Shown in pieces: positions 1 to 10,130 of a stretch of DNA of 64,000 nt. The notes below the pieces were generated by a model. That model was given only the letters and a program-made list of their open reading frames with translations, made no database searches and was not told where the DNA came from. Each line of letters begins with the position of its first letter. Positions within the stretch are counted from its first letter, which is position 1. The position numbers and the translations under genes were made by a program. The stretch lies in assembly GCF_015627125.1 (NCBI RefSeq), contig NZ_VTDO01000001.1, forward strand, positions 680,469-744,468, written 5' to 3'. This DNA is from Acinetobacter rathckeae. GTDB taxonomy: Bacteria > Pseudomonadota > Gammaproteobacteria > Pseudomonadales > Moraxellaceae.

Positions 1-299
1 GTTTAAATGTGGTTATTCGTGCAGGTTACGGTTTACTTGGTTTACAAACTTATTTTACGGCAGGTGTTCAAGAAGTCCGTGCTTGGACAGTTAAAGTAGG
101 TGCAACTGGCCCAGAAGCAGCAGGTGTTATTCATACAGACTTTGAAAAAGGTTTTATTCGTGCAGAAGTGATTGCTTACGATGACTTTATTCAATTTAAT
201 GGTGAGTCAGGTGCAAAAGATGCTGGAAAGTGGCGTTTGGAAGGTAAAAGCTATATTGTTAAAGATGGTGATGTGATGCATTTCCGTTTTAACGTTTAA
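1..299 (+). CDS. ychF: YchF-type GTPase-like ATPase, C-terminal part (partial)
   Basis: The frame is open from the left edge, so the start codon lies outside the window; about 98 C-terminal residues are visible. They match the TGS-domain end of the redox-regulated ATPase YchF/OLA1, with the segments [34 protein letters not shown] and a terminal [10 protein letters not shown]. YchF is a cytosolic Obg-family nucleotidase that binds ribosomes and is linked to stress responses. The ATPase core is not in the window. A strong hairpin terminator follows the stop codon. Confidence 0.95.
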   Translation, partial: LNVVIRAGYGLLGLQTYFTAGVQEVRAWTVKVGATGPEAAGVIHTDFEKGFIRAEVIAYDDFIQFNGESGAKDAGKWRLEGKSYIVKDGDVMHFRFNV

Positions 300-314
300 T
301 TTTAATAAATTTGA

Positions 315-343
315 AGAGCTATCATCTTGATAGCTCTTTTTTT
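315..343 (+). terminator. Intrinsic terminator after ychF
   Basis: A 10-bp perfect inverted repeat (AGAGCTATCA / TGATAGCTCT, 3-base loop) is followed by a run of T on the plus strand, 16 bases after the ychF stop. It separates ychF from the convergent yagU-like gene. Confidence 0.85.
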
Positions 344-351
344 ATGGGACT

Positions 352-900
352 TTAACTTACCCACTTTCCCCGAATTGGTCTATGTAATATTGCTAAAACA
401 AAAACCAATGATACCTCAATAGAAAATGACCAATATATATGACCTAAGATCTCGCTAAGAAACTCATAGGCATTTAAATTCCAAAGCCAACCGACCACAT
501 TACCATCATATGCTAAGTGTCTAAATCCTAATGCTGGTATAAGGAATCCGTGCATAACAATTGTAATGACTACGCCGTATATTATTCCATATAGTGCTCT
601 TATTTTTGGAAAAAAAGCAGATAAAAAGATATAAACAAATGCAAAAATAAAGCTAAATATCCAGTGATAGAGTGTCACTGCCCCACCAACTAAATGTCCC
701 TGATACATATAATCTAAATTATGTGCATTTATTCCTAGTGGTCCAAGCCAAGCATCGATATGAGCGGCAGGAGGGGAAATTTCACCTGCCATACGAGGTG
801 GCATATTTACTTCAGATCCCCATTTTACTAGTGAGCTGATAAAGCCTGCAATGAGAGTACCGATAATAAGTACTTTTTGGTTTGATTGATTTTTTAGCAC
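352..900 (-). CDS. yagU: YagU family inner membrane protein (DUF1440)
   Basis: This 182-residue hydrophobic protein has about four predicted membrane segments. It carries the YagU hallmarks near the N-terminus (SSLVKWGSEVNMPPR) and C-terminus (FLSEILGHIYWSFSIEV), where the E. coli protein has VKWGAEVPLPPR and VSEIFGHLVWFWSIE. E. coli YagU is an inner membrane protein linked to acid resistance; its biochemical role is unknown. The gene stands alone, convergent with ychF. A copy of the ACTTAGGCTATTTT element lies about 70 bases upstream of the start. The family call rests on visible motif similarity. Confidence 0.85.
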   Translation of the reverse strand: MLKNQSNQKVLIIGTLIAGFISSLVKWGSEVNMPPRMAGEISPPAAHIDAWLGPLGINAHNLDYMYQGHLVGGAVTLYHWIFSFIFAFVYIFLSAFFPKIRALYGIIYGVVITIVMHGFLIPALGFRHLAYDGNVVGWLWNLNAYEFLSEILGHIYWSFSIEVSLVFVLAILHRPIRGKWVS

Positions 901-968
901 ACTTACTTCCTTTTCATGTGTTGTTTTGTAACTTATATTCGTTTTCTTATTATTACCTTAAAATTATT

Positions 969-987
969 AATTTACTTAGGCTATTTT
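969..987 (-). repeat. Interspersed element copy 1 (ACTTAGGCTATTTT)
   Basis: The 19 bases AATTTACTTAGGCTATTTT are identical to those at 1875-1893, and the 14-base core recurs at 28082 and 37218. The copy lies between the yagU start and the map terminator. Read on the minus strand it points toward yagU. Function unknown. Confidence 0.7.
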
Positions 988-997
988 GGTGTTTCTA

Positions 998-1042
998 ATA
1001 AAAACTCCTTATCATTTGAAACAATACAATAAGGAGTTTTTA
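998..1042. terminator. Bidirectional hairpin terminator downstream of map
   Basis: The arms AAAAACTCCTTAT and ATAAGGAGTTTTT form an inverted repeat of about 13 bp with A and T runs on the two sides, so it can end transcription in either direction. It lies just after the stop of map on the minus strand. Confidence 0.8.
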
Positions 1043-1056
1043 TTATAGGTGTATTT

Positions 1057-1851
1057 TTAAATATTTGGAAAATCACCAGTACCGTTTGGCCAAGGTGTTA
1101 ATACTTCAAAGCCATGATCAGTGACTGCGACCATGTGTTCCCATTGTGCAGATAAAGATCTATCTTTAGTCACTACGGTCCAACCATCATTGAGTTCATT
1201 GACAGCAGCTTTCCCCATATTTACCATTGGTTCTATAGTAAATACCATTCCTTTTTTTAACTTTAGCCCCTGCCCTTTTTGCCCATAATGTAGAATATTT
1301 GGCTGTTCGTGGTAGCCTTTTCCTATACCATGTCCGCAATATTCACGAACAATACTATAGTTTTTCTTATGAGCAACGCTTTGTATTGCAAATCCAATAT
1401 CACCGAGCGTTGCACCAGGTTTTACTTGCTGTATACCTGCAAGCATGGCTTCGTAAGTCGTTAGAATAAGTGCTTTATACTCAGGTTTGACCTGCCCTAC
1501 GCAATACATTCTACTGGTATCACCATAATAACCATCTTTAATAATGGCAACATCAATATTAATAATGTCGCCCTCTTTTAATATTTCTTGTTCTGATGGA
1601 ATACCATGACATACAACTTCATTTTTTGAAATACATGTAGTTTTGCTATAACCACAATAACCAATATTGGCAGGTATGACTTTAAGTTGCTGCACAATAA
1701 AGTCATAACATAAGTCATCTAAATAAGCAGTAGATACGCCTGGTTGGACATGCTCTGCAATCATTTCAAGTACTTCGGCTGCGTACTTGCCAGCCACTCT
1801 TAATTTGTCAATATCATCAGTACTTTTAATGTTTACTTTGTTGTTGAACAT
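1057..1851 (-). CDS. map: Type I methionine aminopeptidase
   Basis: The enzyme removes the initiator methionine from nascent proteins in the cytosol. At 264 residues it is the usual length for bacterial type I MetAP. The five metal ligands are visible in order: Asp in IINIDVAI, Asp in YGDTSRMY, His in YCGHGIGKGYHEQP, Glu in VFTIEPMV and Glu in QWEHMVAV. It is not next to rpsB, unlike in many genomes, so it could be a second MetAP copy; I cannot see the rest of the genome. The start has GTGGA upstream, and a copy of the interspersed ACTTAGGCTATTTT element lies about 25 bases before it. Confidence 0.95.
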   Translation of the reverse strand: MFNNKVNIKSTDDIDKLRVAGKYAAEVLEMIAEHVQPGVSTAYLDDLCYDFIVQQLKVIPANIGYCGYSKTTCISKNEVVCHGIPSEQEILKEGDIINIDVAIIKDGYYGDTSRMYCVGQVKPEYKALILTTYEAMLAGIQQVKPGATLGDIGFAIQSVAHKKNYSIVREYCGHGIGKGYHEQPNILHYGQKGQGLKLKKGMVFTIEPMVNMGKAAVNELNDGWTVVTKDRSLSAQWEHMVAVTDHGFEVLTPWPNGTGDFPNI

Positions 1852-1874
1852 GTTTTTCCACTTTTAAATGTATA

Positions 1875-1895
1875 AATTTACTTAGGCTATTTTAC
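1875..1895 (-). repeat. Interspersed element copy 2 (ACTTAGGCTATTTT)
   Basis: This copy shares 19 bases with copy 1 and 18 bases (TTACTTAGGCTATTTTAC) with copy 3. On the minus strand it contains a -10-like TAAAAT placed about 37 bases before the map start codon, so it may be part of the map promoter. Confidence 0.7.
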
Positions 1896-2075
1896 GGCAA
1901 TAAACCTAAAAGCATTAGAGTTGTTATTTTAACACTAAATAAACAGAACAAATTATAAAATATATATTTTATAAAAACGCTTATTGCACCAAAATTAACC
2001 AAAAAAATACCAATTTAATGTTTAATCTTGTATTTTGCACTAGAATTAAGCAATTTTTAAAATTCAGGCAACTTT

Positions 2076-3371
2076 ATGACGCAGTTAAATCTCAAGGATA
2101 TTTTGGCATTGGGGTTTATGACCTTTGCCTTATTTATTGGTGCGGGTAATATTATCTTCCCCCCTATTGTTGCTCAGCAAGCTGGTGAGCATGTTTGGCT
2201 TGCTGCATTTGGCTTTTTAATTACTGCAGTGGGTCTACCTGTGCTTACGATTATTGCATTAGCACGTGTGGGTGGATCAATAGAAGCATTAAGTTCTCCA
2301 CTAGGCAAAATCGCAAGTTTAATTTTAACAGTGACTTGTTATTTGGCTGTGGGCCCTTTATTTGCGACACCACGTACAGCAACAGTATCATATGCCATTG
2401 GTATAGAGCCTCATTTTGGCCATGGTGTTACCCCTACACTCATATATAGTGCCATCTATTTTACAATCGTTGCCATTGTGTCGTTATATCCTCATAAGAT
2501 TCTAGACACGATTGGATATGTTCTGGCTCCGTTAAAACTGGTTGCTTTAAGTGTATTGTGTATTAGCACCTTGTTTATTTCACTGCATTTCTTTGCTACA
2601 CCAACAGGCCATTATGTAGACCGTCCAATGTCTGAAGGATTGGTCAATGGTTATTTAACCATGGATACCTTGGGCGCATTAGTGTTTGGTATTGTGATTG
2701 TACAGGCAGTACAGTCTCGTGGTGTAACAGCATCTAAGTTTGTTTTTAAATATACTGTCATTGCAAGTATGATTGCAGGCGTTGGATTAACTGCACTGTA
2801 TTTATGCCTATTCCGCTTAGGTGTTCAGAGCTACCCGCTTACGCCTAATGCAACCAATGGTGCTGTTATTTTAAATGCTTACGTACAGCATGCATTTGGT
2901 TCATCGGGTACAGTATTTTTAACCGCTTTAATTATTTTAGCCTGTGTGGTGACTGCTATTGGTTTAACATGTTCGTGTGCCAGTTATTTCCACCAACTTA
3001 CTAAAATCTCTTATAAAACATTAGTTATTATTTTAGTGGTTTTTGCATTTCTGATTTCAAACCTAGGTTTAGATCAATTAATTGCTTTTTCTGTTCCTGT
3101 ATTGACAGCAATTTACCCACCTGCAATTGTAGTTATTCTTTTAAGCTTTTTTACAGGAATATTCTCCAACCCTACACGTATTTTTATTCCTGTTACAACA
3201 GTCGCTTTTATTTTTGGAGTGATTGAAGGTATTAAAGCATCTCGTTTTCAACATGTTGTACCGGATATATTACAGAAATTACCACTTTCGGAACAAAATC
3301 TTGCTTGGCTTATTCCTTGTGTGATTGTTTTTGTTATTGCCCTTGTGCTTAATAAGATAAAAAAATCTTAA
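2076..3371 (+). CDS. brnQ: Branched-chain amino acid:cation symporter, BrnQ/LivII family
   Basis: This 431-residue membrane protein has about twelve hydrophobic segments. Its N-terminus FMTFALFIGAGNIIFPP is the family signature, followed by PLFATPRTATVSYAIG. BrnQ proteins import leucine, isoleucine and valine with Na+ or H+ across the inner membrane. The gene is monocistronic: map diverges upstream, and a strong hairpin with a T tract follows 8 bases after the stop. Confidence 0.93.
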   Translation: MTQLNLKDILALGFMTFALFIGAGNIIFPPIVAQQAGEHVWLAAFGFLITAVGLPVLTIIALARVGGSIEALSSPLGKIASLILTVTCYLAVGPLFATPRTATVSYAIGIEPHFGHGVTPTLIYSAIYFTIVAIVSLYPHKILDTIGYVLAPLKLVALSVLCISTLFISLHFFATPTGHYVDRPMSEGLVNGYLTMDTLGALVFGIVIVQAVQSRGVTASKFVFKYTVIASMIAGVGLTALYLCLFRLGVQSYPLTPNATNGAVILNAYVQHAFGSSGTVFLTALIILACVVTAIGLTCSCASYFHQLTKISYKTLVIILVVFAFLISNLGLDQLIAFSVPVLTAIYPPAIVVILLSFFTGIFSNPTRIFIPVTTVAFIFGVIEGIKASRFQHVVPDILQKLPLSEQNLAWLIPCVIVFVIALVLNKIKKS

Positions 3372-3378
3372 TGTAAAG

Positions 3379-3402
3379 GGAGGCTTATGCCTCCTTTTTT
3401 TT
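3379..3402 (+). terminator. Intrinsic terminator after brnQ
   Basis: The stem GGAGGC / GCCTCC with a TTAT loop is followed directly by a run of eight T. Confidence 0.9.
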
Positions 3403-3653
3403 ATAAAAATTCACCATTATTAATGATAAAAAACAATAAATATCAACAATTAATACACCTTTTACCAAGTGATTTAAAGCAGCTATTGTAAGACAAAAAA
3501 CCTTTTGTGGTTTACTTAAAAAAGTATAAGCCACCCTGTAAATTATTATTTGATCTGATTGTCATATTTATTTAACAAAATAATGGTAGTAAATTTTGCA
3601 TTGTTCTCACTATAATAGTACACGACACTTTTTTTTGGCTGGAGGAATATGCG

Positions 3654-3872
3654 ATGAATTCAATCAAAACACAAATGAACAATGTAAAAACATATCCCAA
3701 CTTTACGGTTTATGTACTTACAACGTGTGCACTGATGTTAACCCTAGCAATTCAAGGTACAATTCAAGGCAATTTAGAAATAACTCATTTTCTATATGCA
3801 CTGTTGTCTTGTGTAGCATTTGCGATATGGGCAATTTTTGACTTAAAAGCTAGAAAATCAAAATCATATTAA
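3654..3872 (+). CDS. Small two-helix membrane protein, unknown function
   Basis: A 72-residue product has two hydrophobic stretches (about residues 17-37 and 45-65), a short polar N-terminus and a basic tail (LKARKSKSY). The start is supported by a strong GGAGGA seven bases upstream of the ATG. A TATAAT box lies about 40 bases before the start. No family is recognised. The good ribosome binding site and sensible topology argue that it is real. A longer frame overlapping it is rejected. Confidence 0.65.
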   Translation: MNSIKTQMNNVKTYPNFTVYVLTTCALMLTLAIQGTIQGNLEITHFLYALLSCVAFAIWAIFDLKARKSKSY

Positions 3873-3907
3873 AATTAAACCAACATTAATTTGAGCAAAA
3901 AAACAAC

Positions 3908-3943
3908 AGCAAGCCCTATAACTATTACGTTTATAGGCTTGCT
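3908..3943. other. Stem-loop between two small genes
   Basis: The arms AGCAAGCC-TATAA and TTATA-GGCTTGCT pair with one bulged C around an 8-base loop. There is no T tract on the plus strand, but there is one shortly beyond it on the minus strand. It may end transcription of the 72-residue membrane gene or be a processed RNA structure. Confidence 0.5.
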
Positions 3944-4011
3944 CAATCAATCAAAACTTCTTTATTCTTTGGTTAGGTAATATTACCTTTATTGATAAAT
4001 ATAGGCTCAGA

Positions 4012-4311
4012 ATGAAAAAAATTACATGTTCTATCATTGCGTTAAGTCTTTCTGCCCTCAGTGCTACTGCATTTGCTTGCCCTAAAGGTACAACCATTCA
4101 AGGTGGTGAAGGCCCACACCATAAAGGTGGTAAATGTGTTTTAGCAAGTGGTGCGCCTGCAAAGAAAGCTGAGGAGAAAAAAGCAGATGTTACTAAGGCT
4201 AAAACTGAAGCTGTAAAAGAGAAGGCTGAGAAAAAAGCTGAAACAGCGAAAGAAAAAGCGGCTAAAGTAACTGAAGTAAAAAAAGACAAAGTAGAAAAAC
4301 CAAAGGTTTAA
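4012..4311 (+). CDS. Exported Lys/Ala/Glu-rich small protein, unknown function
   Basis: The 99-residue product starts with a clear signal peptide (MKKITCSIIALSLSALSATAFA, cleaved near residue 22). A short head with two Cys and a GGEGPHHKGGK segment follows. Residues 51-99 are an almost pure K/A/E/T/V helix-forming tail with 5-11 residue quasi-repeats such as KAEKKAETAKEKAAK. The mature protein is probably periplasmic. The tail looks like intrinsically disordered or LEA/histone-H1-like proteins, but that is composition only and gives no function. The gene ends at a perfect palindromic terminator shared with the convergent lipoprotein gene. Confidence 0.75.
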   Translation: MKKITCSIIALSLSALSATAFACPKGTTIQGGEGPHHKGGKCVLASGAPAKKAEEKKADVTKAKTEAVKEKAEKKAETAKEKAAKVTEVKKDKVEKPKV

Positions 4312-4326
4312 TGACTGCTATCCATT

Positions 4327-4353
4327 AAAAGGAAGGCCTAGGCCTTCCTTTTT
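4327..4353. terminator. Bidirectional terminator, perfect palindrome
   Basis: AAAAGGAAGGCC and GGCCTTCCTTTT pair perfectly around a two-base TA, with A and T runs at the ends. It serves both convergent neighbours. Confidence 0.92.
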
Positions 4354-4359
4354 ACATGA

Positions 4360-4818
4360 TTATAGGTCTTTGCTATTGCCAAGCTCTGGGTGATCTAAAG
4401 CATTTTTACATAATGCTTTATCTCTAAAATAAATGCGTTTGGCATCATCTAATGTCTGCCCAGTTTGTTGTGCCTGTATTGTACGTGCTACTGTATCTAA
4501 GCTCACCATTGCTTTACGACATAAAGCAAAGTTACCTTCTGCGACAGAGTCACCCATTTTTACATTGATCATCCAACGATTACCTAGCTCACGTAATGGT
4601 TTACGGACATCATCATCAATCTGATTTTGATTAAAATGCCCTGCTAATAAAGCATCATCTATTTTGGTCATTAAGACCCAACTTTCTTTAGCGTACTGGG
4701 TTGCATCTTTAGTTAATTTCGGTGCAGGTTTAATCACGACTTTAGGTTCATCTTTTTGATTACACCCTGTAAGTGCTACAGCACATGCCACTACTGTCAA
4801 TATTGTTATCTGTCGCAT
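4360..4818 (-). CDS. Predicted lipoprotein, unknown function
   Basis: From the ATG at 4818 the 152-residue product begins MRQITILTVVACAVALTGC, a lipoprotein signal with lipobox ALTGC (lipidated Cys near residue 19). Two starts lie slightly upstream in frame (up to 4839). I prefer 4818 because the lipobox then has normal spacing and GGGTGA lies just ahead. The mature part is mostly helical and soluble, with two further Cys near the C-terminus, and probably sits in the periplasm on a membrane anchor. No family is recognised. Confidence 0.75.
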   Translation of the reverse strand: MRQITILTVVACAVALTGCNQKDEPKVVIKPAPKLTKDATQYAKESWVLMTKIDDALLAGHFNQNQIDDDVRKPLRELGNRWMINVKMGDSVAEGNFALCRKAMVSLDTVARTIQAQQTGQTLDDAKRIYFRDKALCKNALDHPELGNSKDL

Positions 4819-5012
4819 TGTCACCCACATATGTCTCATCTCTTATCATCACGGCGTATCTGACTATGCTATAAGATTAATGAAATTGCCTCAACTATAT
4901 ACGAGTTGTTCGATTGTCAAGCAGACAACATTCATAATAGATTATTCAAATAATCTGAATTGGGTTAGTATATTTACCCTTAGTGTTACAACAACAAACA
5001 AAGGAAAAGTCC

Positions 5013-6215
5013 ATGAGCGTTACACTTGGTACACCATTACAACCCACCGCATTTAAGGTTTTACTACTGGGTTCTGGTGAGTTGGGTAAAGAAGTTGTCA
5101 TTTCACTACAACGCCTTGGTGTAGAAGTTCATGCGGCAGACCGCTACGATCATGCACCTGCAATGCAAGTTGCGCACTATAGTCATACACTTAATATGGC
5201 AGACCCTAAAGCACTAAAAGCACTCATTGACACAGTAAATCCACAACTTATTGTGCCTGAGATTGAAGCGATTGCGACAGACTTACTCATTGATATTGAA
5301 AATAATCATACAGCTACAATTATTCCATCTGCCAAGGCCGTAAGCTTAACCATGAACCGCGAGGGTATTCGTTGTTTAGCCGCAGAAGAGTTGGCTATTC
5401 CAACTTCAAATTATCGCTTTGCAGACTCATTAGAAAGCTTTAGACAAGCATGTGATGAAATTGGTTATCCTAACTTTGTTAAACCTGTTATGTCATCTTC
5501 AGGTAAAGGCCAATCTTATGTCAAAAGTGCAGATCAAGTCGACGCAGCTTGGCAATATGCTATGGAAACTGCTCGTATTAACCAAGGTAAAGTGATTATT
5601 GAATCTAAAATTGATTTTGACTTTGAAATTACGCTATTGACTGTACGTGCGAAAAACCCAACCACTCAAGCACTTGAAACTCACTTCTGTGCCCCGATTG
5701 GGCATCAACAACAAGACGGCGATTATATTGAAAGCTGGCAACCTCAAGCCATGACTGAGCAAGCCTTAACGAAAGCCAAAGAGGTTGCTGAAAAAGTAAC
5801 AACAGCTCTTGGCGGTTGCGGTATTTTTGGGGTAGAGCTGTTTGTGAAAGGTGATGATGTTTGGTTTAGTGAAGTTTCTCCTCGTCCACACGACACAGGG
5901 CTAGTTACTCTTGCCTCACAATTTCAAAGTGAATTTGAACTCCATGCCCGTGCAATCTTAGGATTACCTGTCAATACCACACAACATAGCGTGGCAGCCA
6001 GTGCCGTTGTATATGCAGGTGTAGACAGTAGTAATCTAAGCTATCAACACCTAGAGCAAGCTTTAAGTCACCCAGACTCAGACCTTAGACTTTTTGGTAA
6101 GCCAGAAGGCTTTAAAAAACGCCGCATGGGTGTTGTGACTGCACGTGCCACAAATACTGAAGATGCTCGACGTATTGCAAGAGATGCAGCACAAAAAATT
6201 ACTGTTAAAGCATAA
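5013..6215 (+). CDS. purT: Formate-dependent phosphoribosylglycinamide formyltransferase (GAR transformylase 2)
   Basis: PurT converts GAR, formate and ATP to formyl-GAR in purine synthesis. The 400-residue ATP-grasp protein shows the N-terminal [20 protein letters not shown], the ATP-grasp segment [17 protein letters not shown] and the C-terminal [14 protein letters not shown]. The ATG at 5013 has AAGGA about 9 bases upstream and gives the usual length; a GTG ten codons earlier is less likely. It lies 22 bases before glnD, so the two may be co-transcribed. Confidence 0.95.
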   Translation: MSVTLGTPLQPTAFKVLLLGSGELGKEVVISLQRLGVEVHAADRYDHAPAMQVAHYSHTLNMADPKALKALIDTVNPQLIVPEIEAIATDLLIDIENNHTATIIPSAKAVSLTMNREGIRCLAAEELAIPTSNYRFADSLESFRQACDEIGYPNFVKPVMSSSGKGQSYVKSADQVDAAWQYAMETARINQGKVIIESKIDFDFEITLLTVRAKNPTTQALETHFCAPIGHQQQDGDYIESWQPQAMTEQALTKAKEVAEKVTTALGGCGIFGVELFVKGDDVWFSEVSPRPHDTGLVTLASQFQSEFELHARAILGLPVNTTQHSVAASAVVYAGVDSSNLSYQHLEQALSHPDSDLRLFGKPEGFKKRRMGVVTARATNTEDARRIARDAAQKITVKA

Positions 6216-6237
6216 ACAACAATAAGGCCAATCATTT

Positions 6238-8901
6238 ATGAAGATTACTTCTCTTTCCGACTATATGGCAAGCCATGAAGGCCATGCCTCAATTCAAAAG
6301 TGGCACCAACACATTGAACAAGAGTTTGATGCATTTTTTGAACAGGGAAATAGTATTCGACATATTGTATTGGCCAGATCAAATGCTATAGATGAAAGCC
6401 TACGTCTACTTTGGCAACAAGCAGGTCTTGAGCAATCAGAGATTTGTTTGTTTGCTGTGGGTGGCTATGGGCGACAAGAAATGTTGCCCTATTCAGATGT
6501 AGACATCATGCTATTCTCTGAACATGAGCTCGACACCCTACAAGAACAAGCTGTATCCACATTTATTGCCTCTTTATGGGATACAGGCTTTAAACCGGGT
6601 GTAAGTGTGCGTACAGCCACATCTTGTGTAGAACAAGCCAGTCAAGACATTACCATTGCCACATCACTCATAGAATCACGTTTAATTGTAGGTGATGATC
6701 GCTTTGCACGCTGGCCTAGAAAGATTGTCAATCAAACATGGACAGATCGGGCGTTTTTTGATGCCAAAATGCAAGAGCAGAAAAAACGCTATGCACAATA
6801 CAACTATACAGAAAGCAATCTAGAACCAGACATTAAAAATGCGCCGGGTGGCATTCGAGACATGAACCAAATTGCATGGATTGCTAAACGACATTTCCGT
6901 GTTAATCGTATATATGATCTTGTCCATTTGGGCTTTATTTCAGAGTTTGAACTCAAAGTTTTAGAGGCAGCAGAAACGTTCTACTGGGAAATAAGACACT
7001 ACTTACACCGTCTTACCAAGCGAGATGAAAATAGACTGCTTTTTGACTATCAACGAGAAATCGCCAGTAAATTTGGTTATAGCCATGCTGAGGGACAATC
7101 TGCAAACTATGCCGTTGAGCAGTTTATGCGTCGGTATTACCGTAAAGCACAGCAAGTCGCTACACTAAATGAAGTATTATTGGCATTCTTCAATCAATCT
7201 GTGATTGAACCAAGGGTGAAAGAGTACACCAAGCAAGTTCAAGTACTCAATGAACGCTTTACCATTACCGACCACAAAATTGCCGTACAGCACCATAGAG
7301 TCTTTTCTGAAAACCCAAGTGCCATTTTAGAAATCTTTTATTTGATTGCCATTCACCCAGAAATTAAAGGCATTCGAGCACGTACATTACGTCTATTGGT
7401 TTTAGCCGCTAAAAATATAGATGAAAACTTTAGACAACAACCTGAACATAAAGCACTGTTCTTAAAAATCATACAATCATCAAAACGGCTATATGAAACT
7501 TTATCCCATATGCGTCGCTATGGTATTTTAGGTAAATATTTGCCTGCGTTTGGTCAGATTATGGGCCTTATGCAATATGACCTGTTTCATATCTATACGG
7601 TAGACCAACATACCCTCTTTCTTATACGCAATTTAGAACGATTTAAAGAACCTGAGTTTGCCAAAGATTTCCCTGTGGTAAGCTCTGTGTATCAACGTCT
7701 TAAAAAGCGTGACATTATTATGATTTCAGCACTATTTCATGACATTGCTAAAGGTCGTGGTGGTGATCACTGTATTTTAGGTGCACAAGATGCTCGTGAG
7801 TTCTGTGAGTTTCATGGTATCAGCCCTGAAGATACCAACCTGATTGCATGGCTCATTGAAAACCACTTACTCATTTCACTCACTGCACAGAAAAAAGATA
7901 TTTCAGACCCAGACGTGATTCAAGAGTTTGCCTCAAAACTTAAAGATATGGATCATCTAGACTATCTATATACTCTGACTGTGGCAGACATTAATGCCAC
8001 TAACCCCAAACTCTGGAATACATGGCGTGCCTCTTTAATGCGTCAACTGTATACGCAAACCCGTGAAGTGATTCGTAAAGGCATAGACAGACCTGTAGAC
8101 TACCAAATGCTGATTGAAGACACGAAATTCTATGCCAGTGAAAAATTAGTACAGGATTTTTCCTTACAACGGGTTGAAAAAGTATGGCAAGAACTTGGAG
8201 ATGAGTATTTCTTAAAAGAATCTGTGGATGATATTGCGTGGTGTACACATGCCATCTTAGAACATGAAACAAATCATCAACCGCTTGTTAAACTCAGAGC
8301 ACACCGTAAAACAGCACAAGATACGGTACAAATCTTTATCTATACGCAAGATAAACCAAATCTATTTGCCACGACTGTTGCTGTACTTGACCGTATGAAC
8401 CTTGATGTACAAGATGCCCGTATTATTACCTCTAAAACAGACTTCAGTTTAGATACATATATTGTTTTAGACCGCTTTGGCACTTTGCTTAATGAACCTC
8501 AACGTCAAGAAACACTGATTAAGGCACTTTCTGAGGCTTTAAATCATGTAGATGAGTACCCTAACCTATTACAAAGACGCGTTCCCCGACAACTCAGACA
8601 CTTTAATATTGAAAATACAGTCACGATACGGCTTGATGAGTCGCTCAAACAGCATAAAATAGAAATTTCGACATTAGATCACCCAGGCTTACTGGCTAAA
8701 ATTGGTGGTTTATTTATGATGCAAGGTTTAGACATCCACTCCGCCAAAATTGCCACCCTCGGGGAAAAAGTCGAAGATATCTTTTATGTGACTAAAAAAA
8801 ATGGCGTCATGCTGTCCGATGAAGAGTCAGAACATTTTGCTTTTCAGCTTAAATCTGCTTTAGATGAAGCATCAAACCAAGTTACCAATCCAACACCGTA
8901 A
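6238..8901 (+). CDS. glnD: PII uridylyltransferase / uridylyl-removing enzyme
   Basis: GlnD senses glutamine and modifies PII signal proteins. The 887-residue protein has the full domain order: nucleotidyltransferase with [18 protein letters not shown] near residue 75, an HD hydrolase domain with [12 protein letters not shown] near residue 500, and two C-terminal ACT domains ([20 protein letters not shown] near 705; [20 protein letters not shown] near 815). All key residues are present. Its nitrogen-signalling role is relevant to the sigma-54-type promoter of the nitrate operon near 54.8 kb, though that link is inference. Confidence 0.96.
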   Translation: MKITSLSDYMASHEGHASIQKWHQHIEQEFDAFFEQGNSIRHIVLARSNAIDESLRLLWQQAGLEQSEICLFAVGGYGRQEMLPYSDVDIMLFSEHELDTLQEQAVSTFIASLWDTGFKPGVSVRTATSCVEQASQDITIATSLIESRLIVGDDRFARWPRKIVNQTWTDRAFFDAKMQEQKKRYAQYNYTESNLEPDIKNAPGGIRDMNQIAWIAKRHFRVNRIYDLVHLGFISEFELKVLEAAETFYWEIRHYLHRLTKRDENRLLFDYQREIASKFGYSHAEGQSANYAVEQFMRRYYRKAQQVATLNEVLLAFFNQSVIEPRVKEYTKQVQVLNERFTITDHKIAVQHHRVFSENPSAILEIFYLIAIHPEIKGIRARTLRLLVLAAKNIDENFRQQPEHKALFLKIIQSSKRLYETLSHMRRYGILGKYLPAFGQIMGLMQYDLFHIYTVDQHTLFLIRNLERFKEPEFAKDFPVVSSVYQRLKKRDIIMISALFHDIAKGRGGDHCILGAQDAREFCEFHGISPEDTNLIAWLIENHLLISLTAQKKDISDPDVIQEFASKLKDMDHLDYLYTLTVADINATNPKLWNTWRASLMRQLYTQTREVIRKGIDRPVDYQMLIEDTKFYASEKLVQDFSLQRVEKVWQELGDEYFLKESVDDIAWCTHAILEHETNHQPLVKLRAHRKTAQDTVQIFIYTQDKPNLFATTVAVLDRMNLDVQDARIITSKTDFSLDTYIVLDRFGTLLNEPQRQETLIKALSEALNHVDEYPNLLQRRVPRQLRHFNIENTVTIRLDESLKQHKIEISTLDHPGLLAKIGGLFMMQGLDIHSAKIATLGEKVEDIFYVTKKNGVMLSDEESEHFAFQLKSALDEASNQVTNPTP

Positions 8902-8917
8902 AATTAGTAGTCGATTT

Positions 8918-10087
8918 ATGAACACACTGTTAGAACGCCTTCACCCATACCCTTTTGAAAAGCTCAATGCACTTTTCAAAGACATTACACCTGCACAATT
9001 GTCTGCCATTTCACTGTCTATTGGTGAACCTAAGCACCCTGCACCACAATTTGTCATTGACAGCTTGGCGCAAAACTTTCAGCACTTATCTAGCTATCCT
9101 GCCAGTAAAGGCCTACCTGAACTACGCCAAGCAATTGCAAGTTGGTTAACACAACGGTTTCATTTAAAAAACATCAGTGCAGAACAGCAGGTACTTCCTG
9201 TCTCTGGTACACGAGAGGCTCTATTTTCTTTTGTGCAAGCCGTTATAAATAAAGATGATGATGCCTATGTGGTCATGCCAAACCCATTTTATCAAATCTA
9301 TGAAGGGGCAACCTTACTGGCAGGGGCAACACCGTACTTCGTTAACTGTACAAAAGACAATGACTATTTAGGCGATTTTGATGCTGTACCAAGCACAGTA
9401 TGGGAAAAGACGGCGATTTTATTTATATGCACACCGGGTAATCCAACGGGTGCGGTAATGCCCCGTGAACAGCTCAAAAAGCTTATTCAATTGTCTGACC
9501 AATATCACTTTATTATTGCATCAGACGAATGCTACTCTGAACTATGGTTTGAACAGGCTCCTGTTGGCCTGCTCGAAGTATGTGCTGAAATGGGCCGTGA
9601 CGACTATAAAAATTGTGTCGTATTTCACTCACTCTCTAAGCGTTCAAATTTACCAGGTATGCGTTCAGGGTTTATTGCAGGTGATGCCAAAGTTTTAGCA
9701 CCTTACTTAAAGTATCGAACCTATCATGGTGCTGCCATGCCTGTTCAACACCAAATTGCATCTACACTAGCGTGGTCAGATGAAGAGCATGTAGCCGAAA
9801 ACCGTGCATTATATAGAGAAAAGTTTCAATTATTTCAAAGCGAGTTAGGCCATCTATTACCATTGGTGAAACCAGATGCAGGATTCTACTACTGGTTACA
9901 GGTCGATAATGATGAGAAATTTGCACAGCAACTCATACAACAGGCCAATATTAAAGTGTTACCAGGGCGTTATCTTTCAAGAGATACATCTGAAGGAAAT
10001 CCTGGTGAAAACCATGTCCGTATGGCGTTAGTGGCAGACTTACAACAATGTGAACAAGTCATTCAACGCTTAAAAAGCATTTTATAA
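8918..10087 (+). CDS. dapC: Succinyldiaminopimelate aminotransferase
   Basis: This class I/II PLP-dependent aminotransferase of about 389 residues acts in lysine and meso-diaminopimelate synthesis. The PLP lysine lies in FHSLSKRSNLPGMRSGFIAG, with the upstream TPGNPTGAVMP and SDECYSELWF segments. The N-terminus NTLLERLHPYPFEKLNALF matches the DapC subfamily. The ATG at 8918 follows the glnD stop by 16 bases; a frame starting at 8864 overlaps glnD and is not needed. The glnD-dapC pairing is common in gammaproteobacteria. Other aminotransferase activities cannot be excluded. Confidence 0.88.
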   Translation: MNTLLERLHPYPFEKLNALFKDITPAQLSAISLSIGEPKHPAPQFVIDSLAQNFQHLSSYPASKGLPELRQAIASWLTQRFHLKNISAEQQVLPVSGTREALFSFVQAVINKDDDAYVVMPNPFYQIYEGATLLAGATPYFVNCTKDNDYLGDFDAVPSTVWEKTAILFICTPGNPTGAVMPREQLKKLIQLSDQYHFIIASDECYSELWFEQAPVGLLEVCAEMGRDDYKNCVVFHSLSKRSNLPGMRSGFIAGDAKVLAPYLKYRTYHGAAMPVQHQIASTLAWSDEEHVAENRALYREKFQLFQSELGHLLPLVKPDAGFYYWLQVDNDEKFAQQLIQQANIKVLPGRYLSRDTSEGNPGENHVRMALVADLQQCEQVIQRLKSIL

Positions 10088-10095
10088 TTTCCAAT

Positions 10096-10126
10096 AAAAA
10101 AGCAGAGGTTATTCCTCTGCTTTTTT
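10096..10126. terminator. Bidirectional terminator between dapC and the Lrp-type gene
   Basis: AAAAAGCAGAGG and CCTCTGCTTTTTT form a 12-bp stem with a TTATT loop, and A and T runs on both flanks. Confidence 0.92.
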
Positions 10127-10130
10127 ATGA

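Noticed and set aside
3908..3943. Stem-loop considered as a riboswitch for the Lys/Ala-rich gene
   Set aside because: It is a simple hairpin with no conserved aptamer elements and lies about 70 bases before the start; a terminator or processing site is simpler.
4098..4289. Open frame opposite the Lys/Ala-rich gene
   Set aside because: It is the antisense shadow of a low-complexity coding region; Lys/Ala/Glu codons rarely give stops on the other strand.
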